From Vibrio gazogenes (GTDB lineage Bacteria > Pseudomonadota > Gammaproteobacteria > Enterobacterales > Vibrionaceae), in the NCBI RefSeq assembly GCF_023920225.1, contig NZ_CP092587.1, forward strand, positions 1,860,001 to 1,924,000: 64,000 nucleotides of DNA, in the 5' to 3' direction. Numbering within the stretch: position 1 is the stretch's first letter; each line of letters opens with the position of its first letter. The notes beneath the pieces were generated by a model. The model was not told the DNA's origin, searched no databases, and saw nothing but the letters and a program-made list of their open reading frames with translations. Position numbers and translations under genes: made by a program. Of the stretch, positions 20,319-29,591 are shown one piece after another.

Positions 20319-20675
20319 TTATTCTCCGCGATAAACGCATCCTGCGGTACAGGTCTCTTTTACTTCGATTTGGCTGAGCAATGGCAGATTCGGTTTCAAT
20401 TCATGCCAGATCCAGCGGGCCAACACTTCACTGGTCGGGTTCTCCAACCCTTCAATCTCATTCAAATAATAATGATCGAGGCGTTGATAAATCGGTTTAA
20501 ACGCAGCCTTAATGTCTGCAAAATCGATGACCCAGCCAGTCTGAGGATCAACCTCTCCCTCAACACTCACTCGAACCAGAAAAGAGTGCCCATGAAGACG
20601 CCCACATTTGTGGCCTTCAGGCACATGAGGCAGATGATGGGCGGCTTCAAACGTAAACTCTTTATATATGATCAT
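20319..20675 (-). CDS. queD: 6-carboxy-5,6,7,8-tetrahydropterin synthase QueD
   Basis: 118 residues, T-fold family. It converts 7,8-dihydroneopterin triphosphate to 6-carboxytetrahydropterin in queuosine and preQ1 synthesis. Zinc ligands are His13, His28 and His30 (EAAHHLP and RLHGHSF), the catalytic cysteine is Cys24 (GHKCGR), and the C-terminal KETCTAGC is conserved. ATG 20675 is chosen because [13 protein letters not shown] aligns with E. coli QueD; the upstream TTG extension has no counterpart. Confidence 0.93.
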   Translation of the reverse strand: MIIYKEFTFEAAHHLPHVPEGHKCGRLHGHSFLVRVSVEGEVDPQTGWVIDFADIKAAFKPIYQRLDHYYLNEIEGLENPTSEVLARWIWHELKPNLPLLSQIEVKETCTAGCVYRGE

Positions 20676-20813
20676 CTCAAACTCTATAAATATCAATAAC
20701 TTAAAATAAAAACAAACAAGTTATTATACGCGAAAAAGCACCATTGTCACACGCTAAAATAAGACAACATCATCCCCCCTCAGATGATTTCCTCAGCCGT
20801 TGTAAAAAGACAT

Positions 20814-20844
20814 AAAAAAATCCCCGCATCATCGCCCGGGGATT
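20814..20844 (-). terminator. Rho-independent terminator of gbcB
   Basis: On the minus strand a stem AATCCCCG/CGGGGATT is followed by T7, 49 nt after the gbcB stop codon. Confidence 0.9.
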
Positions 20845-20892
20845 GGTTGATTCAAATGAAATAACAGTATCGAGCGTGAGCGCGTCTAGTGA

Positions 20893-22029
20893 TTAATATT
20901 CAACCACGACATCACCCTGTGGCACGCTGCAACATGACAGGATATATCCTTCTTCAACATCTTCGTCGGTAATCCCACCGTTGTGCGTCATCTCAACGTC
21001 ACCTTTGAGTTTTTTCACCTTACAAGTACCACAGATCCCCATCCCGCAAGCTTTCGGAATCGTCAGTCCCACTTTGGCAGCAGCCGCGTGCACGGTTTCT
21101 CCCGGTGCAATTTGGACGATTTTGTCACTGGCTGTAAACGCAACTTCGATCATTTCACTAGGGAGAATCGCTTCTGCTTCTTCAGCAGCAATTTCCGCAT
21201 CGAGAACAGCTTGTTCTTCAACCACATCCGGTGTCGCACCAAAGGCTTCTTCATGATAATTGCGCATGTCAAAACCGGCACTTTCCAACATCGCACGCAC
21301 CGCCTTCATGTATGGCGTCGGGCCACAACAGAAAATTTCTCGCTCCATAAAATCAGGCGCCATCATTTTCAGTTTGATTTCATCGAAAAAGCCCCGGTAT
21401 CCTGACCAGTTCTGTCCTGACTCCAACCTTTCACAAATCAGATGCAAATTGAAGTTAGAAATGCGCGAAGACATGAACTCCAGTTCCCGATGAAAAATCA
21501 CATCACGAGGCGTTCTGGCACTATGCACAAACACAACATTGACATCAGTATTGGTATCATACGCCCAGCGTGCCATCGACATCACCGGCGTAATCCCCAC
21601 CCCACCGGATAACAGCAAAATCTTTTCTGCCGGGAAATCAATGCTATTGAAGTTACCGACCGGACCATGCACTGCCAGCTCAAACCCCTCGTCCATATTG
21701 TCATGCAACCAGTTCGATACCAATCCACCGGGAACACGTTTTACCGTAATAGAGAAACTATAAGGGACAGACGGAGAGCTGGATATCGTATATGAGCGGA
21801 AGATCTGCTCACCAGCAATCTCAAGTTCCAATGTGACGAATTGACCCGGTTTAAAAAAGAACATAATCGGCTGATCAGCCATAAAACAGAATGTTTTTGT
21901 ATCCCACGTTTCTTGTATCGTCTTCACACATCTCACAACATGACGACCGTTGCTCCATGTTTGTGTCGTGACGGGAATAAATGAATTGCCAATGGCAGGT
22001 GTGTTGTTCGGGGTATTCATATCCGGCAT
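20893..22029 (-). CDS. gbcB: Glycine-betaine demethylase reductase subunit (GbcB-like)
   Basis: 378 residues: an FAD-binding ferredoxin-reductase domain with RSYTISSSP (about 79-87), an NAD-binding domain with LLLSGGVGITP (about 138-148) and FCCGPTPYM, and a C-terminal plant-type [2Fe-2S] ferredoxin with CGMGICGTC (about 330-338) and a distal CC. It would pass electrons from NADH to the Rieske oxygenase encoded divergently 312 nt away. An acidic linker (AEIAAEEAEAI) joins the modules. Close relatives include Hcr-type reductases; the divergent partner decides the call. Confidence 0.85.
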   Translation of the reverse strand: MPDMNTPNNTPAIGNSFIPVTTQTWSNGRHVVRCVKTIQETWDTKTFCFMADQPIMFFFKPGQFVTLELEIAGEQIFRSYTISSSPSVPYSFSITVKRVPGGLVSNWLHDNMDEGFELAVHGPVGNFNSIDFPAEKILLLSGGVGITPVMSMARWAYDTNTDVNVVFVHSARTPRDVIFHRELEFMSSRISNFNLHLICERLESGQNWSGYRGFFDEIKLKMMAPDFMEREIFCCGPTPYMKAVRAMLESAGFDMRNYHEEAFGATPDVVEEQAVLDAEIAAEEAEAILPSEMIEVAFTASDKIVQIAPGETVHAAAAKVGLTIPKACGMGICGTCKVKKLKGDVEMTHNGGITDEDVEEGYILSCCSVPQGDVVVEY

Positions 22030-22057
22030 CTCCGCAACGGTGTTATATAGTTATATC

Positions 22058-22069
22058 CCTCCATGGAGG
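22058..22069. promoter_or_regulatory. Palindrome in the gbcB/gbcA intergenic region
   Basis: Perfect 12-bp palindrome CCTCCATGGAGG, 29 nt upstream of gbcB, in the 312-nt region (22030-22341) that must hold both divergent promoters. It could be an operator or pair in the gbcB leader mRNA. Apart from T-rich stretches around 22140-22170, nothing else stands out in the interval. Confidence 0.4.
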
Positions 22070-22341
22070 TTGATCGTATTGTTCAGGTATACGCAAAAAT
22101 ACATTTATCTCTTAACGACGTCCTGTTGTCTAATACAGTCATTTATTTTGATTTTTTTTCTCCTTTGTCTCAAACAGCATCATTTGATGTCGTGTATAGA
22201 CTCTTCTCAAATAATGTAAACGTGCACGATACGCAGAGACACTAACTCATTCCCTTATTTTTTTAAGGGCGGGGATTGAGGTGTGCAGCAAGGAAGCCCG
22301 GCTCGGGTATAAACTAACCCCCAGAGAAGAAGATAGCAGCA

Positions 22342-23610
22342 ATGACACAGAATGATTTACTCAATATTAGCTATGCAAGTTTGGATATAGCCCGCGATAA
22401 AATGACCGAACTACTGAGTGAACGTAAACCGAATTACTCATTACCACGTCCCTTATATAATGATCCCGTGATGTTCCGGGTTGATGTAGAAGAGATCTTT
22501 CAAAAAGAGTGGTTGTTTGTCGGGATGACAAGTGAGATCCCCAGTAAAGGAGACTATTTTACTGTTGAAATTGCCCAAAACCCGGTTCTGATTGTCCGCG
22601 ATGCCGACGGTTCTGTGAATGCGTTTCACAATACCTGCCGACACCGTGGTTCACGCATCTGTCTCGAACATCGAGGAAAAGTGGCCAACCTTGTCTGTCC
22701 TTATCACCAGTGGACATACAACACCAAAGGCAACTTACTCTTTGCCGGCACAGAAATGGGTGATGATTTTGACATGTCAAAACATAAGCTACACTCAGTT
22801 CACTGTAAAACCGCAGGCGGCTTTATTTTCATCTGTCTGGGTGACAATCCCCCTGAATCTGACTTCGATGAATTTCTGGCAACACTCGAAGAATACATGG
22901 AACCGTATGATGTTGAAAACACCAAGCTGGCGGTTGAATCAAACATGTATGAAAAAGCCAACTGGAAGCTGGTACTGGAAAACAACCGGGAGTGTTATCA
23001 CTGTTCCGGAAGCCACCCCGAGCTGCTGAATACGCTGCTGGAGTGGGATGATACCAACGACCCTCGTGCTTCAGAAGAATTCCTCGCCCACTACAAGCGA
23101 ATGTCCTGTGAATGGGATGCTGAGAAAATTCCGCATGCGCACAAAGGCTTCGGGACTCGTAACCGTCTGGTCCGTATGCCACTCAAAGAAGGCACAGAAG
23201 TGATGACCATTGATGGTAACCACGGTTGTGAAAAACTGTTGGGACGAATTAAAAACCGTCAGCTCGGTTCACTGCGTATTCTGCATTTGCCTAACTCGTG
23301 GAACCACATGCAAAGTGACCATTTTATTGTGTTCCGCGTTCTGCCGATTTCAGCACAGGAAAGTCTGGTCACTACCAAATGGTTTGTCCACAAAGATGCG
23401 CTCGAAGGTCAGGATTACGATCCGGAGCGGTTGCGTCAGGTTTGGGATGCCACCAATGATCAAGACCGTATTTTGGGTGAAGAAAACCAACGCGGCATTA
23501 ATTCACTCGCTTATGAGCCGGGACCTTATTCACAAACCTTTGAATTTGGCGTAATTAACTTCGTCGATTGGTATTCAGATCGCGTATTGAATAACCTAAA
23601 AGAGAAATAA
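22342..23610 (+). CDS. gbcA: Glycine-betaine demethylase oxygenase subunit (GbcA-like Rieske oxygenase)
   Basis: 422 residues, a Rieske-type mononuclear iron oxygenase. The Rieske cluster is bound by Cys99-x-His101 and Cys119-x2-His122 (CRHRG and CPYH); the catalytic iron by His220 and His225 in NNRECYHCSGSHPE plus a later acidic residue. GbcA removes a methyl group of glycine betaine as formaldehyde, giving dimethylglycine. The ribosome-binding site is AGAAGAAGATAG. Nearby BCCT and homocysteine methyltransferase genes fit betaine use, but carnitine-like substrates cannot be excluded from sequence alone. Confidence 0.87.
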   Translation: MTQNDLLNISYASLDIARDKMTELLSERKPNYSLPRPLYNDPVMFRVDVEEIFQKEWLFVGMTSEIPSKGDYFTVEIAQNPVLIVRDADGSVNAFHNTCRHRGSRICLEHRGKVANLVCPYHQWTYNTKGNLLFAGTEMGDDFDMSKHKLHSVHCKTAGGFIFICLGDNPPESDFDEFLATLEEYMEPYDVENTKLAVESNMYEKANWKLVLENNRECYHCSGSHPELLNTLLEWDDTNDPRASEEFLAHYKRMSCEWDAEKIPHAHKGFGTRNRLVRMPLKEGTEVMTIDGNHGCEKLLGRIKNRQLGSLRILHLPNSWNHMQSDHFIVFRVLPISAQESLVTTKWFVHKDALEGQDYDPERLRQVWDATNDQDRILGEENQRGINSLAYEPGPYSQTFEFGVINFVDWYSDRVLNNLKEK

Positions 23611-23636
23611 TCCTGCTCATTCGTTTATTTCATTTT

Positions 23637-23656
23637 CGAGCCGCAATCGCGGCTCG
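23637..23656. terminator. Hairpin CGAGCCGC-AATC-GCGGCTCG (copy 1)
   Basis: Perfect 8-bp stem with a 4-nt loop preceded by TTTATTTCATTTT. It sits 26 nt after gbcA as a terminator would. The same hairpin with the same TTTAGTTTT-type lead recurs elsewhere in the window. Confidence 0.75.
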
Positions 23657-23862
23657 TCTTGAAAGGAAGTAACTTTATGAGAAAGAGTGAATTGATGAGA
23701 AAAGTTCAAAGGTTTTAGCCAGATAAGGTAGCCACTATATTTGTGACTGGATTAAAAAACATTACTTTTAGAGGATTTCAGAATTGTTCCAATAACGCTG
23801 ATAAATTGTGAATAATTTGCAGTATTAATATGAATGCAAATTAGTATAAGCTATATAAACGC

Positions 23863-23879
23863 AGTGATACAAATCACGA
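23863..23879. promoter_or_regulatory. CRP-binding site candidate
   Basis: AGTGATACAAATCACGA contains the perfect core GTGA-N6-TCAC of the cAMP-CRP consensus. It lies about 100 nt upstream of the antiterminator RNA of the PTS gene, a typical arrangement for beta-glucoside operons. Confidence 0.7.
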
Positions 23880-23959
23880 ATTCTGGTTTACTTCCTTTAA
23901 TTTTAAAAATGAATTAGTTATAAATCACATCAAATAAACGACGCATCATTAGATGCAGA

Positions 23960-24028
23960 CGGGCGTGTTACTGCTAAGCAGGCAAGACCTGGAATGGACA
24001 AGAAATTGTCTTTCCAGGTCTTTTTTTT
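23960..24028 (+). promoter_or_regulatory. BglG-type RNA antiterminator (RAT) overlapping a terminator
   Basis: GGGCGTGTTACTGCTAAGCA followed by GGCAAGACC resembles the RAT element bound by BglG/LicT proteins. Its last bases are the first of a terminator with stem AGACCTGGAA/TTCCAGGTCT and T8. The 22 nt to the PTS start codon contain AAAAGGAT as ribosome-binding site. When the sugar is absent the terminator should stop transcription. No BglG-family gene is in the window. Confidence 0.85.
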
Positions 24029-24049
24029 GTCAAAAAAAAAGGATAACTG

Positions 24050-25408
24050 ATGAACTACGAGAATTTAACAAAGTCCATCTTGGAGTATGTCGGCGGTAAA
24101 GAAAATATATCGAGTGCTTTACATTGCTCGACTAGACTCCGATTGGAACTTAAAAACTCTTCTAATGCTGATTTAGAAAAAATAAAGACAATCCCAGGAG
24201 TTATGGGCGCTGTATATAGTGGAGGTCAATGCCAAATTATTATAGGAAACAATGTAAGTACTGTTTTTCAAAACCTCACTGATTCTATTGGTGGTAGCAT
24301 TGAGAAAACAGAAATTAAATCAGAAAAAATGGACCTTTCATTTAAAGGAATATTTAATAAATTTGCAGCTGTAGTAACTGGTATTTTTCAACCGATTATA
24401 CCTGCAATTGCAGCTTCAGGAATGTTGAAAGCATTACTTCTGCTCTCAGTTTCTCTAGAATTAACAAGTAAAACTAGCCAATTTTACTTAGTAATGAGTT
24501 TTATTGCAGATGCCGCATTCTATTTTCTCCCTTTATTACTTGCATTTTCTTGTGCTCAGAAATTCAAAACAAATCCTTTTGTTTCTGTAGCTCTAGCTGG
24601 TGTATTAATTCACCCAAAACTAATTGCATTGATGGGTTCTGGAACGCCAATTGATTTTATTGGTTTCCACATCCCTTCCGTTTCATATGCATCTTCAGTA
24701 CTTCCAATTATTTTTTCAATATGGTTGATGTCATATATTGAACCGCTCGCAGATAAAGTATCTCCAGGGGCTGTCAAAATTTTCATGAAACCTTTATTGG
24801 TTCTAGTGATTGTCGCACCAATAGCATTAATTATTCTTGGCCCTCTTGGTAATTATTTGGGACAGGGATTATCAAGTGGTGTTTTCTGGGTACAAAGTAA
24901 AGTTGGTTGGTTAGCTGTTGCATTATTATCAATATTCATGCCACTGATTGTGATGTTTGGAATGCATAAAGTTTTTTATCCAATCATATTTGCCGCTATG
25001 GCAAGTCCGGGGTATGAGACATTAATTCATAGTGCGATGCTCTCTTCAAATATTGCTCAAGGTGCAGGTGCATTAACGGTTTGGTTTATGGCTAAAGATG
25101 TCTCATTAAAGCAAATTGCATTACCCGCTGGTATCTCTGCATTATTTGGTATTACAGAGCCTGCATTATATGGCATACATTTAAAATTAAAACGCCCATT
25201 GTTAGGTTGCATGGTCGGTGCTGGTTGCGCTGGATCATTTGCTGGGCTTGTGACATTAAAAGCTTATGCGCCGGTAGGACCAGGCTTAGCCTCTCTACCG
25301 ATGTGGATCGGTGAAGGAAATAATTTCTACTACGCATTAATTACGCTTGGCATATCACTGATTGTTACACCAATTGCAGTAACGTTGATTGGTTTTGATG
25401 AAAAATAA
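24050..25408 (+). CDS. PTS transporter subunit EIIBC, beta-glucoside family
   Basis: 452 residues. An N-terminal EIIB domain has the phosphorylated Cys26 in ALHCSTRLR; the EIIC membrane domain follows from about 105 to the end with ten or so helices and the glucose-superfamily stretch GITEPALYGI. No EIIA domain is fused, unlike BglF, so EIIA must come from elsewhere (as for AscF-like proteins). It takes up and phosphorylates an aryl or disaccharide beta-glucoside, exact sugar unknown. The gene is clearly more AT-rich than its neighbours, and no phospho-beta-glucosidase is adjacent. Confidence 0.88.
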   Translation: MNYENLTKSILEYVGGKENISSALHCSTRLRLELKNSSNADLEKIKTIPGVMGAVYSGGQCQIIIGNNVSTVFQNLTDSIGGSIEKTEIKSEKMDLSFKGIFNKFAAVVTGIFQPIIPAIAASGMLKALLLLSVSLELTSKTSQFYLVMSFIADAAFYFLPLLLAFSCAQKFKTNPFVSVALAGVLIHPKLIALMGSGTPIDFIGFHIPSVSYASSVLPIIFSIWLMSYIEPLADKVSPGAVKIFMKPLLVLVIVAPIALIILGPLGNYLGQGLSSGVFWVQSKVGWLAVALLSIFMPLIVMFGMHKVFYPIIFAAMASPGYETLIHSAMLSSNIAQGAGALTVWFMAKDVSLKQIALPAGISALFGITEPALYGIHLKLKRPLLGCMVGAGCAGSFAGLVTLKAYAPVGPGLASLPMWIGEGNNFYYALITLGISLIVTPIAVTLIGFDEK

Positions 25409-25450
25409 TTATATCTAAAGACATGACAAACACACTAGAAAAGGTAAGCT

Positions 25451-26605
25451 ATGAACATTAAATTAAATACTCTCGCTGTCACTATTTCACTTGTTTTTAT
25501 CGCGCCACAATTACAAGCATATCAACTTATTAAGGATAATGATAATGATGTAAAATTAACTGGCATGGCGTATGCCGGACATTTCTTTGGTAATGAAAAA
25601 AATAGTGCAAACTATGGTAGTAATAACTTTTTAAGATTTGGCGTAGATGCTAAAACAGCCATCGACGAAAAATTGACTGCCATAGGTAGATATGAGGCTC
25701 AATTTAAATTAAATAACCCGGATAGTGAGCAAAATTTTGCATCAAATGTAAACAGCTCAGATAATAGAAATGCTGGTGATGCACAAGGCACTAACATCCG
25801 TACCAGATTAATTTTTATTGGGCTTGGTGTGAAGGATATCGGAACATTTACATTTGGCCGTCAATGGAGTCCTAATGCAGATACTTTCACTGGATGGACA
25901 GATATTGGCTATACAGATGGATATACAGGCGCTGCTTTAGGATTGGGGACTGACCGTTTTGCATCAGCAAGAGCAAGTGATGTATTGAAATATTCTGGCG
26001 TATTCGGGAAAGCACATATTCTAGCAAGTTATAAATTTAAGACTAAAAGAGATACGAGTACCCTAGATAAAGACAATAGCGCGTATAATTTAGCGATGAC
26101 ATATGACTTACCAATGCATATGTCTGTCGGCGCTGGATTTATAAATGGTAATCGTCCTCAAAGTACAGCAGGTGTCAGTACGAGTGATCCTAAATTATAT
26201 TTAACAGGTTTAAAGTATGATGATTCTTCTTGGTATGCAGCCGTAACTGCTTCTAAGGGAACTAATTTTCTAACGAATGGTGTAGATCATAAAGGTATAG
26301 AAACTGCATTACGCTATACTTTTACCAATGGTTTCGGGTTACTTACTACTTGGGAAAAACAAACGGTTGATGTCAATGGGGAAAGTCTAGATTCTCATAA
26401 TTCAACAACATTGGGTGCTATATACAACTTCAATCAACATTTGAGTGTATCTTTTGAATACCGCATTAATAGCCTTGATAAAAATGCTTGGGATCCTGCA
26501 GCGGTAAGAGCATATGGTGATTATAGTAAGACTTCAGGCTCATATAATTCAGAGGCTGTCGATGCAGCTGATGATTATCAATTTGCCGTCAAATACTTAT
26601 TTTAA
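25451..26605 (+). CDS. Outer-membrane porin (general Gram-negative porin family)
   Basis: 384 residues. A signal peptide (about 1-23, ending LQA) precedes a 16-strand-type porin with VKLTGMAYAGHFFG, GTFTFGRQWSPNADTF (constriction-loop region, about 136-151), and a last strand ending in Phe (FAVKYLF). It lies 42 nt behind the PTS gene with the ribosome-binding site AAAGG, so it is in the same operon and probably lets the PTS sugar across the outer membrane. It shares the PTS gene's AT-rich composition. Confidence 0.87.
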   Translation: MNIKLNTLAVTISLVFIAPQLQAYQLIKDNDNDVKLTGMAYAGHFFGNEKNSANYGSNNFLRFGVDAKTAIDEKLTAIGRYEAQFKLNNPDSEQNFASNVNSSDNRNAGDAQGTNIRTRLIFIGLGVKDIGTFTFGRQWSPNADTFTGWTDIGYTDGYTGAALGLGTDRFASARASDVLKYSGVFGKAHILASYKFKTKRDTSTLDKDNSAYNLAMTYDLPMHMSVGAGFINGNRPQSTAGVSTSDPKLYLTGLKYDDSSWYAAVTASKGTNFLTNGVDHKGIETALRYTFTNGFGLLTTWEKQTVDVNGESLDSHNSTTLGAIYNFNQHLSVSFEYRINSLDKNAWDPAAVRAYGDYSKTSGSYNSEAVDAADDYQFAVKYLF

Positions 26606-26701
26606 AACCCCCAGCTATAATATGCTAGTAAGTTAAAAATTAATCACATTATACAATGCTATAGTTAATTTTATCTTTATCTATATAAAAATAAATATAT
26701 A

Positions 26702-26780
26702 GGGCGTGCTACTGTATTCTCAGGCAAGTCCCGAGTAGAGTATTACATCTTAATACTCTACTCGGCATTTTTTATTTTTT
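26702..26780 (+). promoter_or_regulatory. Second RAT-like antiterminator with terminator, no gene behind it
   Basis: GGGCGTGCTACTGTATTCTC followed by AGGCAAGTCC matches the first RAT in layout. Its end runs into a terminator with a perfect 15-bp stem (CCGAGTAGAGTATTA and its complement, loop CATCT) and a T-rich tail. No plus-strand gene follows for 3.5 kb. The rest of the 26606-26982 interval is AT-rich without genes. Confidence 0.8.
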
Positions 26781-26982
26781 AGTAATTTAAGATAAAGTAC
26801 ATCTATTATATTAATAATTTATCCAATGATATTGGGTGTGTATAAAATAGATCATTCATCACTCTATATTCCTTAGGTTTAATTATATGTCGATCGCGAT
26901 CTGTAGTTTTACATTGAATTGAGTTGTTCTAAAACTATGCCGTATCCCATTCATAAGCTAAGGAATATTTTTCATTTGACCA

Positions 26983-28518
26983 TTAAGGCATGAACTCTTG
27001 ATATTCGACTAATTCCTCGGATTGCCCCTGTTGTACCTGACCGTTTGAAAGTTGCATCAGTAGTTGCTTCACCAAAATAGCATAAACAAACATCATAGGG
27101 AGTCCTGCGACAACGCACAGTGACTTAATCGTATCAATGCCGCCACCACACAAGAAAACGCTGAAACTGATGAGTGCGATTGCCCCTGCCCACATGAGTT
27201 TTACTTTGTTATCCGGGTCACCTCTTAACGATAACTGATTCGTCGTCAGCATAGCCGTAGCCACACTCGCACTCGACATCGTGGTTAACATCAAGAAGAA
27301 CTGAATCACTAAGAACACGGCTAAAATGACATTTTTCGCCGGCAGGGTTTGGATAAGTGAAACAACGGCAAAGGTTAGTCCGCCCTCGCTCATCCAGTCT
27401 TGCACCGGATAGCCGCCAAGAAGCTGAGCCCAAACTGCATACCCGCCAAAGATAGAGATAAAGAATGCACATCCCAACGACCCCATAAATATCGTGTACA
27501 AAATCACTTCACGGATTGTACGACCTCTTGATATACGGGTAATGAATAACCCCATCATGATGAGATAAGCGTAATACCAGAACCAATAGTATTGCGTCCA
27601 ACTCTGAGGAAAACCACTCTGCTGCACCGGGTCGGTCCATAATGACATCCGGAAATAACTGTCTAACATCACTCCAAAAGAATCGGTGACGTTATTTAAA
27701 ATAAAGGGGGCGTTTGACGTAAATAACACGAACAGTGCAAAGCAGATGGCCGCCACGACAGTGTAGTCAGAAACCTTGCTGATCCCTCGATTGAACCCCA
27801 CCAGCATGACCACAAACAATACCAAGACGAACAGCAAGATGATGCTGCCTTGAAGCATCAAATTGTTTTCAATCTCAAACAGTTGAGATACGCCTTCACT
27901 CAATAGCGTCACCGTCAGCGCCAATGAACTGGCAAAAGCAGCTAACGTGCCGAAGATGGCAACCAAGTCGATACATTTCGCGACAATAGGGTTCTTACCT
28001 AATACCGGCTCACACAACGTTGAGAGCTTTAATGTACGTTTCTTCTGGACATAAAAGGCATAAGAAAAGGGAATCGCCGGAAAACAGTAAATCGCCCAAC
28101 CGGTAATGCCCCAGTGAAACATTGAATAGGTGACCGACCATGCGGCTGCGGTGTAACTATTGGCGTCTGCGAACAATGGTGGGGATTGCAAGTTATACAT
28201 CGGTTCGCCAATTCCCCAATATATCAGAGAAGCCCCAACGCCCGCAGTAAAGATCATGCCACCATAAGAGAAGTTTGAATATTCAGGCTTATCGTCCCCT
28301 AAACGAATCGCTCCGTATTTAGAAAATGCAAGCCAAAACAGAAAAAACACTAATGCTAAACTCCCCAATTGGACTAACCAACCGAACCAATTTGTCACAA
28401 AAGTCATGGCATCACCGGCCATCGCCTGAGACAAATCCGGGTATAGTGAAGAGACAACCAGCAGAAGCAATACCAGGATGATGGCCGGAATTGTGAGTCC
28501 AAAGTTGAGATTATTCAA
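26983..28518 (-). CDS. BCCT-family betaine/carnitine/choline transporter
   Basis: 511 residues with twelve predicted membrane helices. BCCT hallmarks: GVGASLIYWGIGEPMYN (about 96-112), the aromatic run YYWFWYYAY and RISRGRTIRE (about 308-337). It is a sodium- or proton-coupled carrier of trimethylammonium compounds or DMSP. It overlaps the homocysteine methyltransferase gene by 8 nt, so transporter and enzyme are translationally linked, which suggests that the imported compound is a methyl donor. Confidence 0.9.
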   Translation of the reverse strand: MNNLNFGLTIPAIILVLLLLVVSSLYPDLSQAMAGDAMTFVTNWFGWLVQLGSLALVFFLFWLAFSKYGAIRLGDDKPEYSNFSYGGMIFTAGVGASLIYWGIGEPMYNLQSPPLFADANSYTAAAWSVTYSMFHWGITGWAIYCFPAIPFSYAFYVQKKRTLKLSTLCEPVLGKNPIVAKCIDLVAIFGTLAAFASSLALTVTLLSEGVSQLFEIENNLMLQGSIILLFVLVLFVVMLVGFNRGISKVSDYTVVAAICFALFVLFTSNAPFILNNVTDSFGVMLDSYFRMSLWTDPVQQSGFPQSWTQYYWFWYYAYLIMMGLFITRISRGRTIREVILYTIFMGSLGCAFFISIFGGYAVWAQLLGGYPVQDWMSEGGLTFAVVSLIQTLPAKNVILAVFLVIQFFLMLTTMSSASVATAMLTTNQLSLRGDPDNKVKLMWAGAIALISFSVFLCGGGIDTIKSLCVVAGLPMMFVYAILVKQLLMQLSNGQVQQGQSEELVEYQEFMP

Positions 28519-29407
28519 CGCTGTCTCTCCATGTCGCTAACGCTTTAATATGGCTTGGTTCAATGCCACAACATCCACCGATGATACTCGCGCCTAGCTG
28601 ATGCCATTTTTGAGCAAACTCAAGATACTCTTGTGGTGAAACATTGCGAAGTGTCTGGATGGTGTCATTGGCTTGATGCCCTGACTTGATCGGCGTAAAA
28701 CTATTCGCGAATACACCAATGGTCAGTATCTTGCCTGAGCGTTCCAACACTTGGTTGACATCCAAAATCGCTTGCTCAATGACCTCAGGGACCGAACAGT
28801 TAAAAAAGATCCCCGCAGCATTGGTTGCGAATAAGGCTTCAACAGCATCGGTGACCAATTCTCCTGAGCGAAGGCGGGATTGCCGGTCCACTTCATCCAT
28901 CAGGGTAAAAGAGATATAAACCGGTTTATCCGTATGAGCTAAAACCTTTGAGATCACTGCCGCTTCCGCAAGACTCGCCACTGTTTCAGCCAGCCAGATA
29001 TCAACATACTGGTCTTGGGCATCAAATAGCGTCGAACTGATCTCATAAGCGCTTGCAGCTTCAAACAGGTCAGGACGATATGAACCAAACGCTGGCGGGA
29101 TAGACCCTGCGACCAAGACCTCTTGCTGGGACTCAGAGGCGACCTCTTGCGCAATCCGAGCCGCTTTTTTGGCAAGCTCCGCCCCTTGTTTGGCAAAGCG
29201 TTCTGCGCCTAAATGGAAAGGTACACAAGCATAGCTATTGACGGTAATAATCTGTGCGCCTGCCTCAATAAAACCTTGGTGAGCCTGCTTCACATGTTTT
29301 GGCGATTCTATCAGCGCCTGAGCACTCCAAAGTGGTTGAGAAAAAGGTGCACCGATACGTTTCAGCTCACGCCCCATCCCACCATCCAAAATTGTAATAT
29401 TTGCCAT
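28511..29407 (-). CDS. Homocysteine S-methyltransferase family protein
   Basis: 298 residues, Pfam S-methyl_trans-type barrel. The N-terminal LDGGMGRELKRIG and the zinc cysteines in FFNCSVPE (about 200-207) and GGCCGIEPSH (about 280-289) are intact. It transfers a methyl group to homocysteine to make methionine; relatives use S-methylmethionine, SAM, glycine betaine or DMSP. Pairing with a BCCT carrier rather than the amino-acid permease MmuP points to a betaine-type or DMSP-type donor; inference. Confidence 0.88.
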   Translation of the reverse strand: MANITILDGGMGRELKRIGAPFSQPLWSAQALIESPKHVKQAHQGFIEAGAQIITVNSYACVPFHLGAERFAKQGAELAKKAARIAQEVASESQQEVLVAGSIPPAFGSYRPDLFEAASAYEISSTLFDAQDQYVDIWLAETVASLAEAAVISKVLAHTDKPVYISFTLMDEVDRQSRLRSGELVTDAVEALFATNAAGIFFNCSVPEVIEQAILDVNQVLERSGKILTIGVFANSFTPIKSGHQANDTIQTLRNVSPQEYLEFAQKWHQLGASIIGGCCGIEPSHIKALATWRDSVE

Positions 29408-29591
29408 TTTAGACTTCTATACTGCTAAACATCCATGCAGGTATTTAACCACAGTATTCAAGAAATTATATTGAGAATCTTTCATCACAAACATGAGTAA
29501 AATTCATATTAGAAAGTCATTGAATATTTATATTCATGAAATGATTTCATGTAATGACTGACTGATTGATTGACGCCCATAAATTCGTTGC

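Noticed and set aside
20262..20699. 145-codon plus-strand frame over queD
   Set aside because: Covers queD on the opposite strand, begins within the terminator, no domain.
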